From NCBI GenBank assembly GCA_014529385.2, contig CM043962.1:85868180-85932179 (forward strand): a DNA stretch of 64,000 nucleotides, written 5' to 3'. Of the stretch, positions 41,658 through 53,828 are shown piece after piece. This stretch comes from Adiantum capillus-veneris. Taxonomy: Eukaryota > Streptophyta > Polypodiopsida > Polypodiales > Pteridaceae. Positions within the stretch are counted from its first letter, which is position 1. Every line of letters starts with the position of its first letter. The position numbers and the translations under genes were made by a program. The notes under the pieces were generated by a model. The model was not told the DNA's origin. It did not search any database and was given only the letters and a program-made list of their open reading frames with translations.

Positions 41658-43724
41658 CCCCCTCTCAGCACCTGATGCTCAACATACCGCGTGAAGCCGA
41701 AGATGTGAGGCAAATGATGAAGATGTCTGGTGCAATGTCCACTGAAGGATACTCCATGAGTGTAGTAGCAGTCTGGGGAGTCCCAAACTCCGAAAGATCT
41801 CCATGGTAAAGTGTAAACTGTTGTACTCCGTCGATACAAGGTGAAGATACTGCGAGAAGATCCCGAACTAAGCGTGAAAACAACTCCTTGTCGTAAAATA
41901 AGTGCCAATAGACCTGCAAGTGTCCTGTCCAATAGGATCTGTGGTGTCTATAGTCAAACCGTCTAGAGAAAATGGGGAAGCACAAGAACCGTCATGAGTA
42001 TGACCAGAAGCCTGTCAATGCATGAACCTGCAACCCAAGGTGGCCGGCCAGTGGCTAAGCTATTAAAAACTCCAAGAAGGCAAGATGTAGCAATCTACGT
42101 CGTAAACGTCCTCCAAAACAAAGAGAGCCAAACTAAACAGTCTGCACTGTAGAAGCTACCGTAAGCTGCAACAATCACCGGGAGACCGCACGGACCACCA
42201 TCGGATGGTGTCTAGTCAATAGGTTATTAGGTAGGGTAATCCAAGGTGAGGGGAAAGCCAGTCTCAACAATCTGCACCGTGAAGGGCCTTTGAGAAGAGG
42301 TGTGGTCAGACCAAGCTATCTGCACCGTAATCATCTTGTAGAAGTAGGGAAGCCAGATTGAGCAATCTGCGTTGTGAATAATCTCTAAGAAGAGGAAAGG
42401 CCGCACCAATCTGTCTACGCCATCTTGCTTGTATCTCCTGCCTCCCATCCCCCCAGCGTCAACCAAAACAAACTCCAGAGTCCGCGCCAATGCCACCGCC
42501 AAACCGCGACTCGATGTAGCTCTCAATGTGAATGAGCAAGGAGTGGCCTATTGCCCAAGTCAGGGAATAAGTCTGTTGTAAGGTTACCGAGGGTGAGTGT
42601 AAGCAACTTTGAAGTAGCAATCCAAATGATCAAGAGTGTAGAAGAGAAACTACACTACCATCCAAGCCAAGCTCCGAGTGACTCCGGATGTAGTCGCATG
42701 ATGATGCATGATCTCTCACATCTTGCAGGTAATATTTCCAAGAAAGTCTAAAGAACTAAAGTCCCACACCAATCTGTAGATCCAAGCAATTAACCTGTCC
42801 AAAAAGTGATCCATGTAGGTGCTCCTGTGTAAGCAAGTGATCTGACGTGTCAAGGTGGACATATCTCGTGTGAACTCCTTTGATGAGTGCAAAGGTATGT
42901 CCATAGCAAATCACAAGTCACCACCGCCTCTGGAGTGCGCAACCGCGAATGATGGCTGGAATGAATGGATCTCCCAAGGATCGTACACCCATGTATGATC
43001 AAGCCAGTGTTGACGATACCGTATACTGCAGCAATCACTGAGAAACCGCATGGACCACCACCAGATGGTGTCCTCGCAGGAGGTAACCTCATCCTCTGTA
43101 AACAACTCAAGCCAAGAGGCCGTTGTCCACCCAAAAACACAACTGCAAGGTGATGAAACGCTGCTGTCCAGCGATTATCAACATGCTCATACGCTCCCGG
43201 CATGGTCCGGAGCGGTGAAGAGAGTCTGGGAAGGGTGGTGAATCAAAGTCACGACCTCTGATAGGCTGAAGACAGAGAAAACAGAAAGTATATATGGTTG
43301 TAATCTGATGGAAACGAAGAGGATCAGGGCCGGCAAGGCACTGGATGCCAAGCCGGGTATAGGAAGGCAAGATCCAAGATGGGCCAAGGCTAGGGCTCCC
43401 ACTCATCTGCAAAAACGCAGGTACATCAGCCCTGAAAACGCAGTTCTGCCAAAAAGGCAGGTGCTGGCTGAAAAATGCAGGTGGTAGGGAGGGGGTTTTC
43501 CGCGACGAAAAGGCCTAGGAAGGCCAGCGCTGGCTGTAAATGATCGCCAGTGGAAGAAGCAAAAACGAAGGTGGCTGAGCATGCCTTCCCGATGGATGCT
43601 GTCCAGAAGATGGCACCACCCCTTCAGGCTATGACGGCTGGCTGTTTTGACTCCTGGGAGAAGAACCTGATGCAAATGATGATGCACCTTGTCTCAAGAC
43701 CATGAAAGCTCGCTGTTGATACCA
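41658..43724 (-). other. Internal region of element M, repeat-rich
   Basis: No recognised protein. Degenerate ~45-50-bp units with CAATCTGCRYYGTGAA run from about 42060 to 42425, and the segment GGACCACCATCGGATGGTGTC (42195-42215) recurs as a variant at 43050-43070. Short frames on both strands (for example 42227-42526 minus) follow these repeats and are not convincing genes. Confidence 0.6.
43709..43724 (-). promoter_or_regulatory. Primer-binding site, element M
   Basis: The minus strand TGGTATCAACAGCGAG follows the LTR end CTCTCACA directly. The start TGGTATCA matches the Met type, but the rest differs. Confidence 0.65.
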
Positions 43725-43749
43725 TGTGAGAGTGCGCGTGTGCGGAAGC

Positions 43750-43805
<56 letters not shown>

Positions 43806-44079
43806 CTGGTGTGGGAAGAGGGGGCGATCAGCCCCCCTGACTACCAAAGCATGATAGACGTATCAATACAATGTCAGTCTATCTATGAAATGGGTACTCC
43901 CCTCGCCCCATATATAGGAGTGCCCAAGTTGGGCGCCCAGCTCAAGTCAGCGGCCGGCCCCCAACTCGGGCAGTCGGACAAGGTACAACCTAGACTATGG
44001 GTGGCCAACCCGAAGACACTAGCCGTACAATGAAGTGCCCTAGACCTGTGTGAAGCAATATAGTGGTGTAAATCTAACA
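43725..44079 (-). repeat. 5' LTR of element M with GA microsatellite
   Basis: 355 bp, with an AG run at 43752-43803. The last 180 bp recur at 41476-41657 (both contain CCCCATATATAGGAGTGCCC). Confidence 0.8.
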
Positions 44080-47000
44080 TCTTTTGACAGCATGAAAAAT
44101 CAATATGCAAATTCCGAGTTTGGTAAGCAATGGTAGCAAGCTCTTGTCACACAAGGGCCAAACAACTATCTCATCCGTGATGGTCTCTTGTAATTGTCGT
44201 TGTCACCTTTGTGTTACCTTCTCTTAAGCAATCCATATTGCACGATGCACATGATGCACTCACGGGTGGGCACAAAACCAGCCACCACCCCTCCGCAATG
44301 CTAAAAACCAGCATCCAAACAGTTTTGGCATCGAGCCACCTGGAGTGCAACCTTCAGCCAAGGATTTTCTGAGTATCAACTCTTTTTTGTTAACAACGTT
44401 CACCCAAATTTGTTGCCAGCCTTGATCTCCAAAGTCATAGACGAAGTTTTCAAACTACTAGAATAGGATCTAATTTACGAAACATACCACTCTCAAATGG
44501 ATTGGGGGCTCTCTTTGGGTTGCTTGAGAAGCCATCACGGTGCTATTCACTTCTTTTGTCTCTCACTCTCCCTTAACACACCTCAACCCTAGATCTCCAA
44601 CTCAGTCAACTCCATAAGGGTAAAGAACATTCTCTAAGTGGAAGGAACCAAGTATGAGATCGTGTTTGTCTAATACGACAGCGTTTGCTACACTTTACAT
44701 GAAAATCAAGGTCCAAGCACTCTGTTTCTATCATGGCTCCAAGTATGTACATGGAGGCTCCTGTGATGTAGAGGTATCCAAGAAAGTGTTGTAAAGCCAC
44801 CCCCTTCATGATTCTTGTATCTATTTAAAACCTCAATTCACTGCAAGACACAACTCGCGAATTTCTATTTGATCCCATACATAAACATGAAAAGTGACAT
44901 AACATCTCTAGATAGGAACGGATAGCCCAAGAATACATGGACGAAAACGATAACTTTGTTGGAAAAAACATCTTTCTTGGCCTTTTCAACTATGATAAAT
45001 TCAAAACCGTCAAAATATTTTACAGATTATGTTTGCTCCTTCAAGGGCAAGGTTTGAAGGCAAAATACTAGGTAGCTCTCCTAAACAAGACAATTTGCTT
45101 CTACAAAGCATAAAAGTATAATCCCTAGTACAACCTATTCCCGTTAGATGGGTGCTTTCATAAACTTATAGCAGCAAACTTACCGATGGGGAAGTGACTA
45201 TAGCTCCCTGCAAAAAGGAGACACCAGCGACGACACTCAGCATTGCAACTTGTGCCCCGAAACTGAGAGAATACTCATACACAACAAGGGGCCTACAAGC
45301 ACGTTTACAAATCTCCATTCCACATGTATCATAACCATATACCATATGGTGTAAATTCCCCCTTCAAAATGATATCATGTGTCAAAGCCACATACCATTA
45401 GACAAAAGCCATGCTTGGGCATCTCCAATCACCACGAAGTATAGTACATGCTCGGATACATGAGGAGATCACAATAGGATATTATGGATACTCTTTGTGT
45501 GATTCTTGTAAAAAAGAGAAGGGCCCTGCCAATGTAACACTCAAAGTGCCATGGGGGACTTGAATCGAACCTCTCGTTCGCACTAAACTCATTCATTATA
45601 CACAGCCCAATTTATGTTGGCACGATTTACGATCATGCAACAGCCAAATGCCATCTTCATGACATTTTTAAGTGATTTTTTTTAAAACGAAAGCCAAGTA
45701 ATCACACCCTTGCCTCTCTTCAAACAAGAAGTTTAGCTATTACTTTGTTTTGTATTGCACCATGTGGGAGCAATCTTTCTTTTTTTACGTTGGACAAAGA
45801 AATTTAAAAGAAATACATGGTTCTAAAGCAAGATAGTACACGTTTGCAATTGAAAATCCATGACATGTTTACCAAGTCCCTCCCAAAACCATATGCACAT
45901 ACATCAACACATAGTGGTACAAAATTGCAACTACATTGCGGCTCATAGTTTAAGAAAACTGCTAAGTAAGACACTATATTCCAACTCAGTGTGAGCGTGC
46001 GCACGCACGCGCTCTCTCCTACACATGTGCGCATGAAGAGAGAGGTGCGCAATGGTCATGTAGCATCTCGACACAGTGTGCAAAGTAACAAAGAGAAGCT
46101 ACTCACCAGATATACTCTGCAAAGTCCCTTATTGAAAGAAAGAAGAGCACCAAGAGAGGAAGAAGGTGTTTGCAACAAAGAGCTGATGATGGTGGACCTC
46201 GATACCCTTTTCAGCAGCACTGTTCAATAAATGAGTAACCGAGAGATTTCAAATCCTTGAAACAAGATACCTCAAATATTCCTCTTATCCAAACAGAGCA
46301 ACTAAGAAAACCATGAGGATGGCACACCATGGATCGCTGAAAGAAGTGACCCACATTATCCAGATCATTTTCTAGCTTTGCTTTGCCTCTTTTGCACTTG
46401 AGAAGGATACTACAGAACCCAAAAAAAAGAATAACGTGCGTGTGAGCATGTATGTAAAGGTGGGTCTCTCTCGGTCTCTCTCTCTCTCTCTCACTCTCTC
46501 TCCCCAAACCAACTCTGTGCTATGTGCGTGTCTCTCTCGCAAAGCTCTGTTTCAACTATAACTCTCTCTCTCTCTCACACACACACAAATTTGCTTGTGG
46601 GTGCATTCCATAAACCAGTTATGTGTAGGAAGAGAAGAACCAGTTGTGTGGGGGGGACTGTGGGTGTGTCTCTCTCCCTCACAAAAGTTGAAAACTGTTG
46701 CGGGTGCTTGTCATTTCTCATCATTGAGAATCTTCGCATACATACCTCTCTTGATAATCTTGCAATGTGGTCAATCGTGAAATTGATTTTGCACGAACCC
46801 CGCCTTCTGCCGTACTCGCTATTTGGTTTGAGCGTTGAACCTTCTAGTTCTCAAGCTTCCAGCTCTCATTGGCACACTTGGCATTTTCCACTTTCGGACC
46901 CTTCAACCCTTTTCTATTTCCCCACGCTGTAGAATTTCCCCCAACTCCCCTTTTCTCTCAGGTTGCTTTGATCTTTTTAATGGCTACAGGCTATGTCACT

Positions 47001-47133
47001 AATTGACACCTCTCTTTGGCAGATGGAATCGACCTCTCTTTGGCATATGGAATCGACTACTCACGATCACTCGTTGATCCATGATCGTTGGATTCTTTAG
47101 GAAATTCAAAAGATTCTCAAGGGTCTAGAATTT

Positions 47134-47188
47134 GGGGCTTGAACCCATGCACTATTCACCCTTGAATTTGACTCTAATCGCTAAGCTA
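47134..47188 (-). repeat. tRNA-like SINE head or tRNA pseudogene
   Basis: The minus strand has TAGCTTAGCGATTAGAGT (polymerase III A box, as in a tRNA D arm) and, ~25 bases on, GGGTTCAAGCCCC (B box, as in a T arm). The anticodon part does not fold clearly, so a tRNA-derived SINE or decayed tRNA is more likely than a working gene. Confidence 0.5.
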
Positions 47189-48167
47189 TCACGTACTTGT
47201 TGAAAGGAATGTGTGTGTTAAGTTTACAGTTCCAATCGTCACGCATGAATCTACGCTTAGTGTGGTGCACATTCCCTCCCAAGTTCACACCAATTTTGGT
47301 GTATTGCACACTAAGTTCACACCCTGTTTAAATCAAGTTCACAAACACTTAGTTCAAAAATGTGATCCGACTGCCCAGATTGCTCCTGCCTCGCAACGCC
47401 TAATGTGGGCCATTGATCCCACCTCCCATGGAGGTGTTAATTAGTGACGAGGACGTGCAGGCTCCTACCCTCCATTACTTCTTGTAACCAAAAGGTTAAA
47501 TTGACCTCATTGCTTAGGCCAAATGCTCCAAAAAAAATGAAGAGCCAGTTGGCTATTGCACTAAGAGGAAACTTTGCACCCTTGCATGAGATGTTGCTCA
47601 TTAACAGTAACAAATGGGAAGCAACGTACGAGAAAGTCTTGTTTCCTAAACAACCATGCTTCCTTCCTATTAAGATATGAACCAAAACTACTAGTAAAAG
47701 AAATGCAAGATTGTAGAATTTGTTAACTATTGTCATGTATTTTAATCGGTATTTCTTCCTTTCACCAAGTTGAAATCAACTAGTTTGGATTTTAACGAGC
47801 TCTAGGCTAAGTTGAAGCAAACCTTTCCCATAGACCAACTATACTCAAGTAATTTTTGTCTTGCAATGTGGGCGAGCAATTACATCTACTCACCTTTCAG
47901 TGTTCATCTAACAACCCAAGCGACTAGAAACAATCCATAAAGGGGAAACATCTTGCTTGGTTGAATCACCCTCACCTTCCAGATTGCAAATGCAAGAAAG
48001 AGATAGCACTGATGAGGTTGTCTCCCTAGAAAGGGCCCTTTAAAGGCATTGTTATTTTCCTTTGAAGGTAAGGTCTAACTCACACTACAAAGGTTCTTAG
48101 AGGAAGATTCATTCTACCAAAAGTATTGTCTCTACTTTTTCATATAGACTAGGTGGTTGGTCCAACC

Positions 48168-48545
48168 ACCTTCCACACACTAGAAACGACCCCTGCACTT
48201 AGGAACAATGAGGGAGCATGCTTAAAGAAAACTTGCAAATGTGGTGAAGACTCGACGGGAGAGTGATCTTGGCATGCTTAGACTACAACTTCCCTCAAAA
48301 TAGTAGAAACACATTTGACAACCAATTGAGAAGAATGAGAGAGCATTTTATCATTGGAAGCTTAAGGACAACATGCATCGGCAATGAAGATTCAAAGGGA
48401 GGGAGATTTTCGCGGCCACCTTCCACACAATAGAAATGCACTCAACAACTAGTTGAAAACAATGATGGAGCATTATCTTGGTTGAAACTTATTCACAACT
48501 TGTAGTTACATTGAAGACTCAAATGAATGGAGATTTTGGCTCGAC
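48168..48545. repeat. Degenerate ~125-bp tandem repeat, three units
   Basis: Units start near 48168, 48290 and 48416 with a CTTCCACACAATAGAAA-like segment. They pass an ACAATGAGGGAGCAT-like core and end with GAAGACTCAAATGGAGGGAGATTTTGGC-like sequence. They are clearly related but diverged. Confidence 0.65.
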
Positions 48546-48630
48546 CATGGGGTAGTGCTGGGCCTCCAAGTTTTGGAAGGTCTTTTCCATTGGAAGGTCT
48601 ATGGTTGGAGTTACATGGGTTCAGTGTGTT

Positions 48631-48677
48631 CGTGCGTGCGTGCGTGCATGCATGTGTGTGTGTGTGTGTGTGTGTGT
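48631..48677. repeat. CGTG/TG microsatellite
   Basis: CGTGCGTGCGTGCATG followed by a TG run. Confidence 0.9.
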
Positions 48678-49123
48678 TTTGTTGTTTTTAGACGTATCCT
48701 TATACACAAAAGAACATAACAATTCAAAAGACAATTGCTTTAGACAAAGTACAAAGATTAGCACAAAAACAACTCAGTCTTTTATTCATTTTTGTACATC
48801 ATAGTGAGAATGAGGTATCATTCTAGTGTTTTGCACATAAGATAGTCATGAACAGCTTATTCTGAAGTGAAAGAGGTCAGGTTCAACAGTGATGGACAAC
48901 AGCTTAGCCAAAAAGATTCTAAGTAAAGATAGAGTCCTCATCTGCATCCATATAAACAAAACAACAAATTTGTTAGCCTTGAATATGTATTACATGTGTC
49001 AACAAACCTATCAATTGTTATCCATGTCCTACTTAAATCTTTTTTAACTTATATCTACCATCCATGTAGTGTTAAATATCAGCAAATATCCATTCTCAGA
49101 ATAGTAAGCTATAGATGAAATTG

Positions 49124-49945
<822 letters not shown>

Positions 49946-50149
49946 TGGCCTGCAAGCCTTCTCACGCCAAGGATTCCTAGCTATTAGGGGTAGTAGGCCC
50001 CTCAATATGGGTCCCTAGTGCTCACCAAGCTCTACATGCTTTAGTACACCTCGTGGATTATGAATGTACCTACTTTCTTTGCATCTACTAAGGTATTTCT
50101 TAGTGATTCTCCATAGTAAGTCTCTTTCAAACCCTTTTTGGAAAAAAGC

Positions 50150-50453
50150 ATTGGTCAATGATTTTTTTGTAAGAGGTGTTACAAAAAATAGATTGGGAGG
50201 GAAGAATTTTATGTGCCCTTAGTGTGGGTCTATTTCTACTTCTATGTAAATATATGATTGTTATAAATGGAAATCTTGACTCTTTTTCCACCCAAGCTTT
50301 TGAGAGTTCCCCATCGTTACATGTAAGCTCTAGATAGGGAATTTTTTACTTGTTTCTATAGTTGACTCTATCAAGAGTTCTTGTGGATAGATTGGTTCTT
50401 CCATTAGGAAGTATTAGTGTCCATGATTTTCAATTCAAAGTATATAACCAAAG
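50150..50453 (-). pseudogene. Penelope-like RT, C-terminal half (element P)
   Basis: Continuing from 59414 across the copia insertion, the minus strand reads SFFGYIL, where related RTs have RxxDDIL: the two catalytic Asp codons are changed to GGT and TAT. Then come IYPQELLIESTIETSKKF, a frameshift in an A run, PYLELTCNDGELSKAW and RFPFITIIYLHRSRNRP. The YLHxxSxxP block is typical of Penelope-like RTs. Stops are present. Confidence 0.6.
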
Positions 50454-50680
50454 TGTTACCATACGTATGTGGTAGTGATGTGTGTAAACACACTTAGGAC
50501 CATCGGAGCATTTTTCCCCTCACTAGGAAGTTTTTTCTTCCATGCATTGTATATATGTCCATCATTCTAGGGCTAACTTATCATTCATTATGCACTAAGC
50601 AATATACAATTTGTTGTGTGCCTTAAGCTTCTTCATCTTCTCGAATCTGTGCGTGTTTCCTTGCAACCCTATTTCCAACA
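50454..50680 (+). repeat. 5' LTR of copia N (227 bp)
   Basis: Pairs with 59182-59408. Contains GTATATATG near 50550 as a possible TATA box. Confidence 0.92.
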
Positions 50681-50682
50681 AT

Positions 50683-50694
50683 TGGTATTGGAGC
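50683..50694 (+). promoter_or_regulatory. Primer-binding site, copia N
   Basis: TGGTATTGGAGC two bases after the LTR end, a variant of the initiator-Met site TGGTATCAGAGC. Confidence 0.8.
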
Positions 50695-51041
50695 AGGTTG
50701 CATCCTTCCGAGCATAGTCGTCAGTGTTGCCAACCGCCTGTTCACATTCTCCGATTTGGGTGAGCTTTGGTGAGCATCAACAGGTCGAAAAAATACTTCG
50801 GGAAAACTCGTAGAGCTCGGTCTACTCAAAATTTCTATCGGACTCATTTCGGCCTCCATTTCCACTATAGGCAATACTGTGCAGGCAATTTTGTCCTTTC
50901 GTGCAGAATTTCTATCAATGCAATTTTCTACAGAATAGGTCCTTTACAGTCTTTTCTTGGGTTGTGCTATATAGCACGTGTCGGTCCTACTTCGTTTTAC
51001 CTCTTTCTGGGTAGTTTTCACATCAAGCGTAGACACTCATC

Positions 51042-51740
51042 ATGGCTAGCAACAACACAGATGTGTTCAAGATGTTTGTTGTTGAGGATAAATTGGATGG
51101 GGACAATTACCCAATGTGGGGTTACATGATGCAACATGTTCTCGTGTCAAAGGAAGTTTGGAATGTTGTGCAGGGCATTGATGTATATCCAGATTCTGTG
51201 GATACAGGTGCTTTGAGGATGTTGCATGCTTTGGCGGTAGGATTGTTGCTGCTAGAGCTATTTTGCCTATGGCTGAGCAGGCTCGTTGGGATGTTAGACA
51301 TGCGTAGGCTCATGCATCAATTGCATTATCTATGAAGCGCACCCCTACTCCTCACATTTGCTCAATTAAATCAGGTAACAAGCTTGGATATTCTGGTTGG
51401 CCTTTATGCAAGTTGCAATGAGGCTAAAATTGCATTGCTCTATAAAGAGCTTGAGTCAAGGACAATTTCCTTGCTAGTATCAATGATATTAATGAGAAAC
51501 TCATTTCTGTAGGAGAGGTCATTTCTGACAGTCCACTTGTGCAGACCGTTCTTGATGCATTGCCAGATTCTTAATAGACTTTTGCTAGTCTTGAAGACTT
51601 ATGACCCAAGGAAATCCTGATGTTGTCAAGTTTGATGCATTATGCACATTCATGTTGCACTCGTCACTTTTAAGAAAAAATAGGGCTAAACAGTGTGCAG
51701 TTGAACAAGCTTCTATTGTTGCTCAAAGAAAAGATGGTAG
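51042..51740 (+). pseudogene. Copia gag, 5' part (element N)
   Basis: It starts MASNNTDVFKMFVVEDKLDG and continues NYPMWGYMMQHVLVSKEVWN, the copia gag N-terminal domain (the DGxNYxxWxxxM motif). A frameshift after ~51200 and stops follow. KELESRTISLLVSIND and SDSPLVQTVLDALPDS correspond to the usual gag middle. At 51741 LINE H2 interrupts; the frame continues at 56885 (after NNV, ATSHGSSVVENH). Confidence 0.8.
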
Positions 51741-51852
51741 CAACAATGTAGTCGATAGAGGCTCGCTACTGCTGTGCGCTTCCCTCCTTGCCATCGCTAC
51801 CCCCCCCCCCCCCCCCTCCCCCTCCCCCTCCTACACAGCACATCAGACACAA

Positions 51853-52707
51853 ATGGAGGCTCATGCTCCGCCGCAGAGGGACTCCTCAGAAGTCCCCCTC
51901 GCCCGACCTTGCGCATAGCCCACCATCAGACTTGCTCTTTCACCGACAGAGCAAGCAAGCCTCGTAGCAGAGGTGGAGCGCCTCCAGGCGACCTCCGTCA
52001 TCTGCAAGATTCTCAGCACCAGGCCCAACAGAGGAGAGCTGCATGATCTTCTCCAGGCCCACCTTCTCACAGAGGTGGGTAAGATCTTGGATGTGTAGTT
52101 CCTCGGACGCGACTACTATTAGATAGAGTTTGAGACTACTGAGATGGCATCCAAGGTCATCGCCATGAGCCCCTTGACCATCCAAGCAGTTCGAGCCCAT
52201 TTTTTACAGTGGAGACATGGTTTTGACCCTGCTTCAGATGTTCTGGTAGAGGAGGAAGACATTCCCATCTCCATCTGCTTTCCTAGTTTGCGGAGGGAGG
52301 ACCTACCACTTTTGTCCAGGATAGGCTCAACAATTGGGACTGTACTAGAGACACCTCGCACGGCAACCTCAATAGCTGCCAAGGCGGCCAACATTCCCTC
52401 AGTTCGCGTTCTGGTTAGGGACACTCACACTCTCCCAAAGGTCATCCTACTTCCTCGGGTGAGTGGGGGTTGGTTTAGAGAGAGAGTGGATTATTTGGGC
52501 CTCCCGAATCAATGCTTCATTTGTCGACAGATGGGCCATCTTGCGAAGGCCTGTCCATGGAGGAGGCCGCGACCACCACAGGCCCAGCCCCAGCCTTCAA
52601 GGGCTGGACAACAGCCACCACAGGCAGAGACACAGAGCACACAGGCAGAGCCACCCCCCGAGCCTGGGGCTCCAACGGAGGAGGGATGGCGGCAAGTTCG
52701 TGGTTGA
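51853..52707 (+). pseudogene. LINE ORF1, DUF4283-like plus zinc knuckle (H2)
   Basis: It starts MEAHAPPQRDSSEVPLARP, then a stop near 51917. VERLQATSVICKILSTRPN and TEVGKILDV lead to another stop. From 52144 the frame is open: EMASKVIAMSPLTIQAVR, ILLPRVSGGWFRERVDYLGL, the CCHC knuckle CFICRQMGHLAKAC, and a Gln/Pro-rich tail. This is the usual plant L1-type RNA-binding ORF1. Confidence 0.75.
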
Positions 52708-52942
52708 CGATGACAGGGGCCACATCGACAGCCTGGCACTCAGAGTGGTCCTCAGGTGCCTGCCCAACAGCAGTGGGTTCCCACAGGGAACCGATTTGGT
52801 CCTCTTGAGCAGGATGAGGTCCCTGCTCTAACCTCCACCTCAGCTTCACCCTCAATAGCCCCCCCTCCCCCCCCCTGCCTCCTGCTCCCACCGCCTCTCC
52901 TCCTTTCCCATCTACCTTTGCCGATCCACCTCGCCCCTCTTC

Positions 52943-52977
<35 letters not shown>

Positions 52978-53039
52978 TCCCGCTCCAGTCCCACAGTCAA
53001 CCTAGGGGGCAGGGCCATCCTCGGCTGCTAGGAGATCTC

Positions 53040-53690
53040 TTGGAAGCGCCTTTGCCATGAGTTGCTTGGTGAGAGAGGGAAAACCTTCCTTGCGACCCCC
53101 TTTACAGGTGCAGACTTCTCCCTTTGCATGTTGGCAGGGACTTCCTTCTTGGACCATGCACTAGTGATCCTCACAGTGGCAGATAGGCAAAGGAGGGGGA
53201 GCATGATGCTTCGCATCCCTGAGAGGGTCTTGCTAGACTCTACACTCAGAGAGAGAGTGGAGGCTCTTTGGAAAGAGAGCTTAGACATGCAGGATTATCC
53301 TGCTGACAGAGTGGCCTAAAGACTAGCTCAGCTTAGTCGATTCTTTCTCCAGGAGTCTTTGGCTCGCCTGGCTGCAGCGAGAGAGGAGGAGCAGCGTCTC
53401 CGACAGGGGGTTTCTTCCTTGCAGAGGATGCAGGAGCAGCATCCAGACAATCCTTGGTTGGAGGAGCAATTACAACAGGCTCACCAGGAGCTTGTTAGCA
53501 CAGAGGAGCGACGCCATAAGTTTGCTTTCCATCGACAAGCATCTCAGTGGACGCAAGTGGGTGAAAGAGTGACTAGTGCTTTCTTTGAGGCAACGGGACC
53601 TCGGCATACGCATGCCAATGTTAGTCAATTGAGGAGGCCTGACGGGTCATTTGCTTATGAGCCAGAGGACATGCGTGCAGTTGCCTGACT
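53040..53690 (+). pseudogene. Endonuclease remnant and RT upstream region (H2)
   Basis: GTSFLDHALVILTVADRQ matches the end of the APE endonuclease (SDHxxV motif, Ser changed to Leu). The rest of the ~230-residue domain is absent. A coiled, Gln/Glu-rich linker follows (ARLAAAREEEQRLRQGVSSL, RRHKFAFHRQASQWTQVGER, FFEATGPRHTHANVSQLRR), as before RT in plant LINEs. Stops at 53317 and 53688. Confidence 0.65.
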
Positions 53691-53828
53691 TCTACCGTGA
53701 GTTACTGTTTGCAGAGCCTCAGTCAGAGCGTCAGGATGCATGCAGGGAGTAGGTGTGGGCACCAGATGCCTTGTCTTGTGACTGAGGAGATGCGTCAAAG
53801 GCTTGAGCTTCCACTTTAGCTTGAGGAG

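Larger units (their letters stand above)
41476..44079 (-). mobile_element. Element M: short non-autonomous LTR element
   Basis: The right LTR is 43725-44079 (355 bp; plus TGTGAGAG...AATCTAACA). The left LTR remnant 41476-41657 matches its last ~180 bp and is cut by D. On minus, the right LTR is followed by a primer-binding site TGGTATCAACAGCGAG, and a purine-rich GAGAGGGGG tract precedes the left LTR. The ~2.07-kb internal part has no RT or integrase motif, so it depends on other elements. Confidence 0.78.

Noticed and set aside
45550-45600. Possible tRNA T arm (GGTTCGATTCAAG on minus)
   Set aside because: The A box is too close and no cloverleaf can be drawn; too weak to list.
48168-48545. 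CRISPR-like array
   Set aside because: Units are diverged, adjacent and without spacers; the window is eukaryotic.
52756-53031. Proline-rich protein
   Set aside because: It is a translation of poly-C and CT-rich sequence inside LINE H2.
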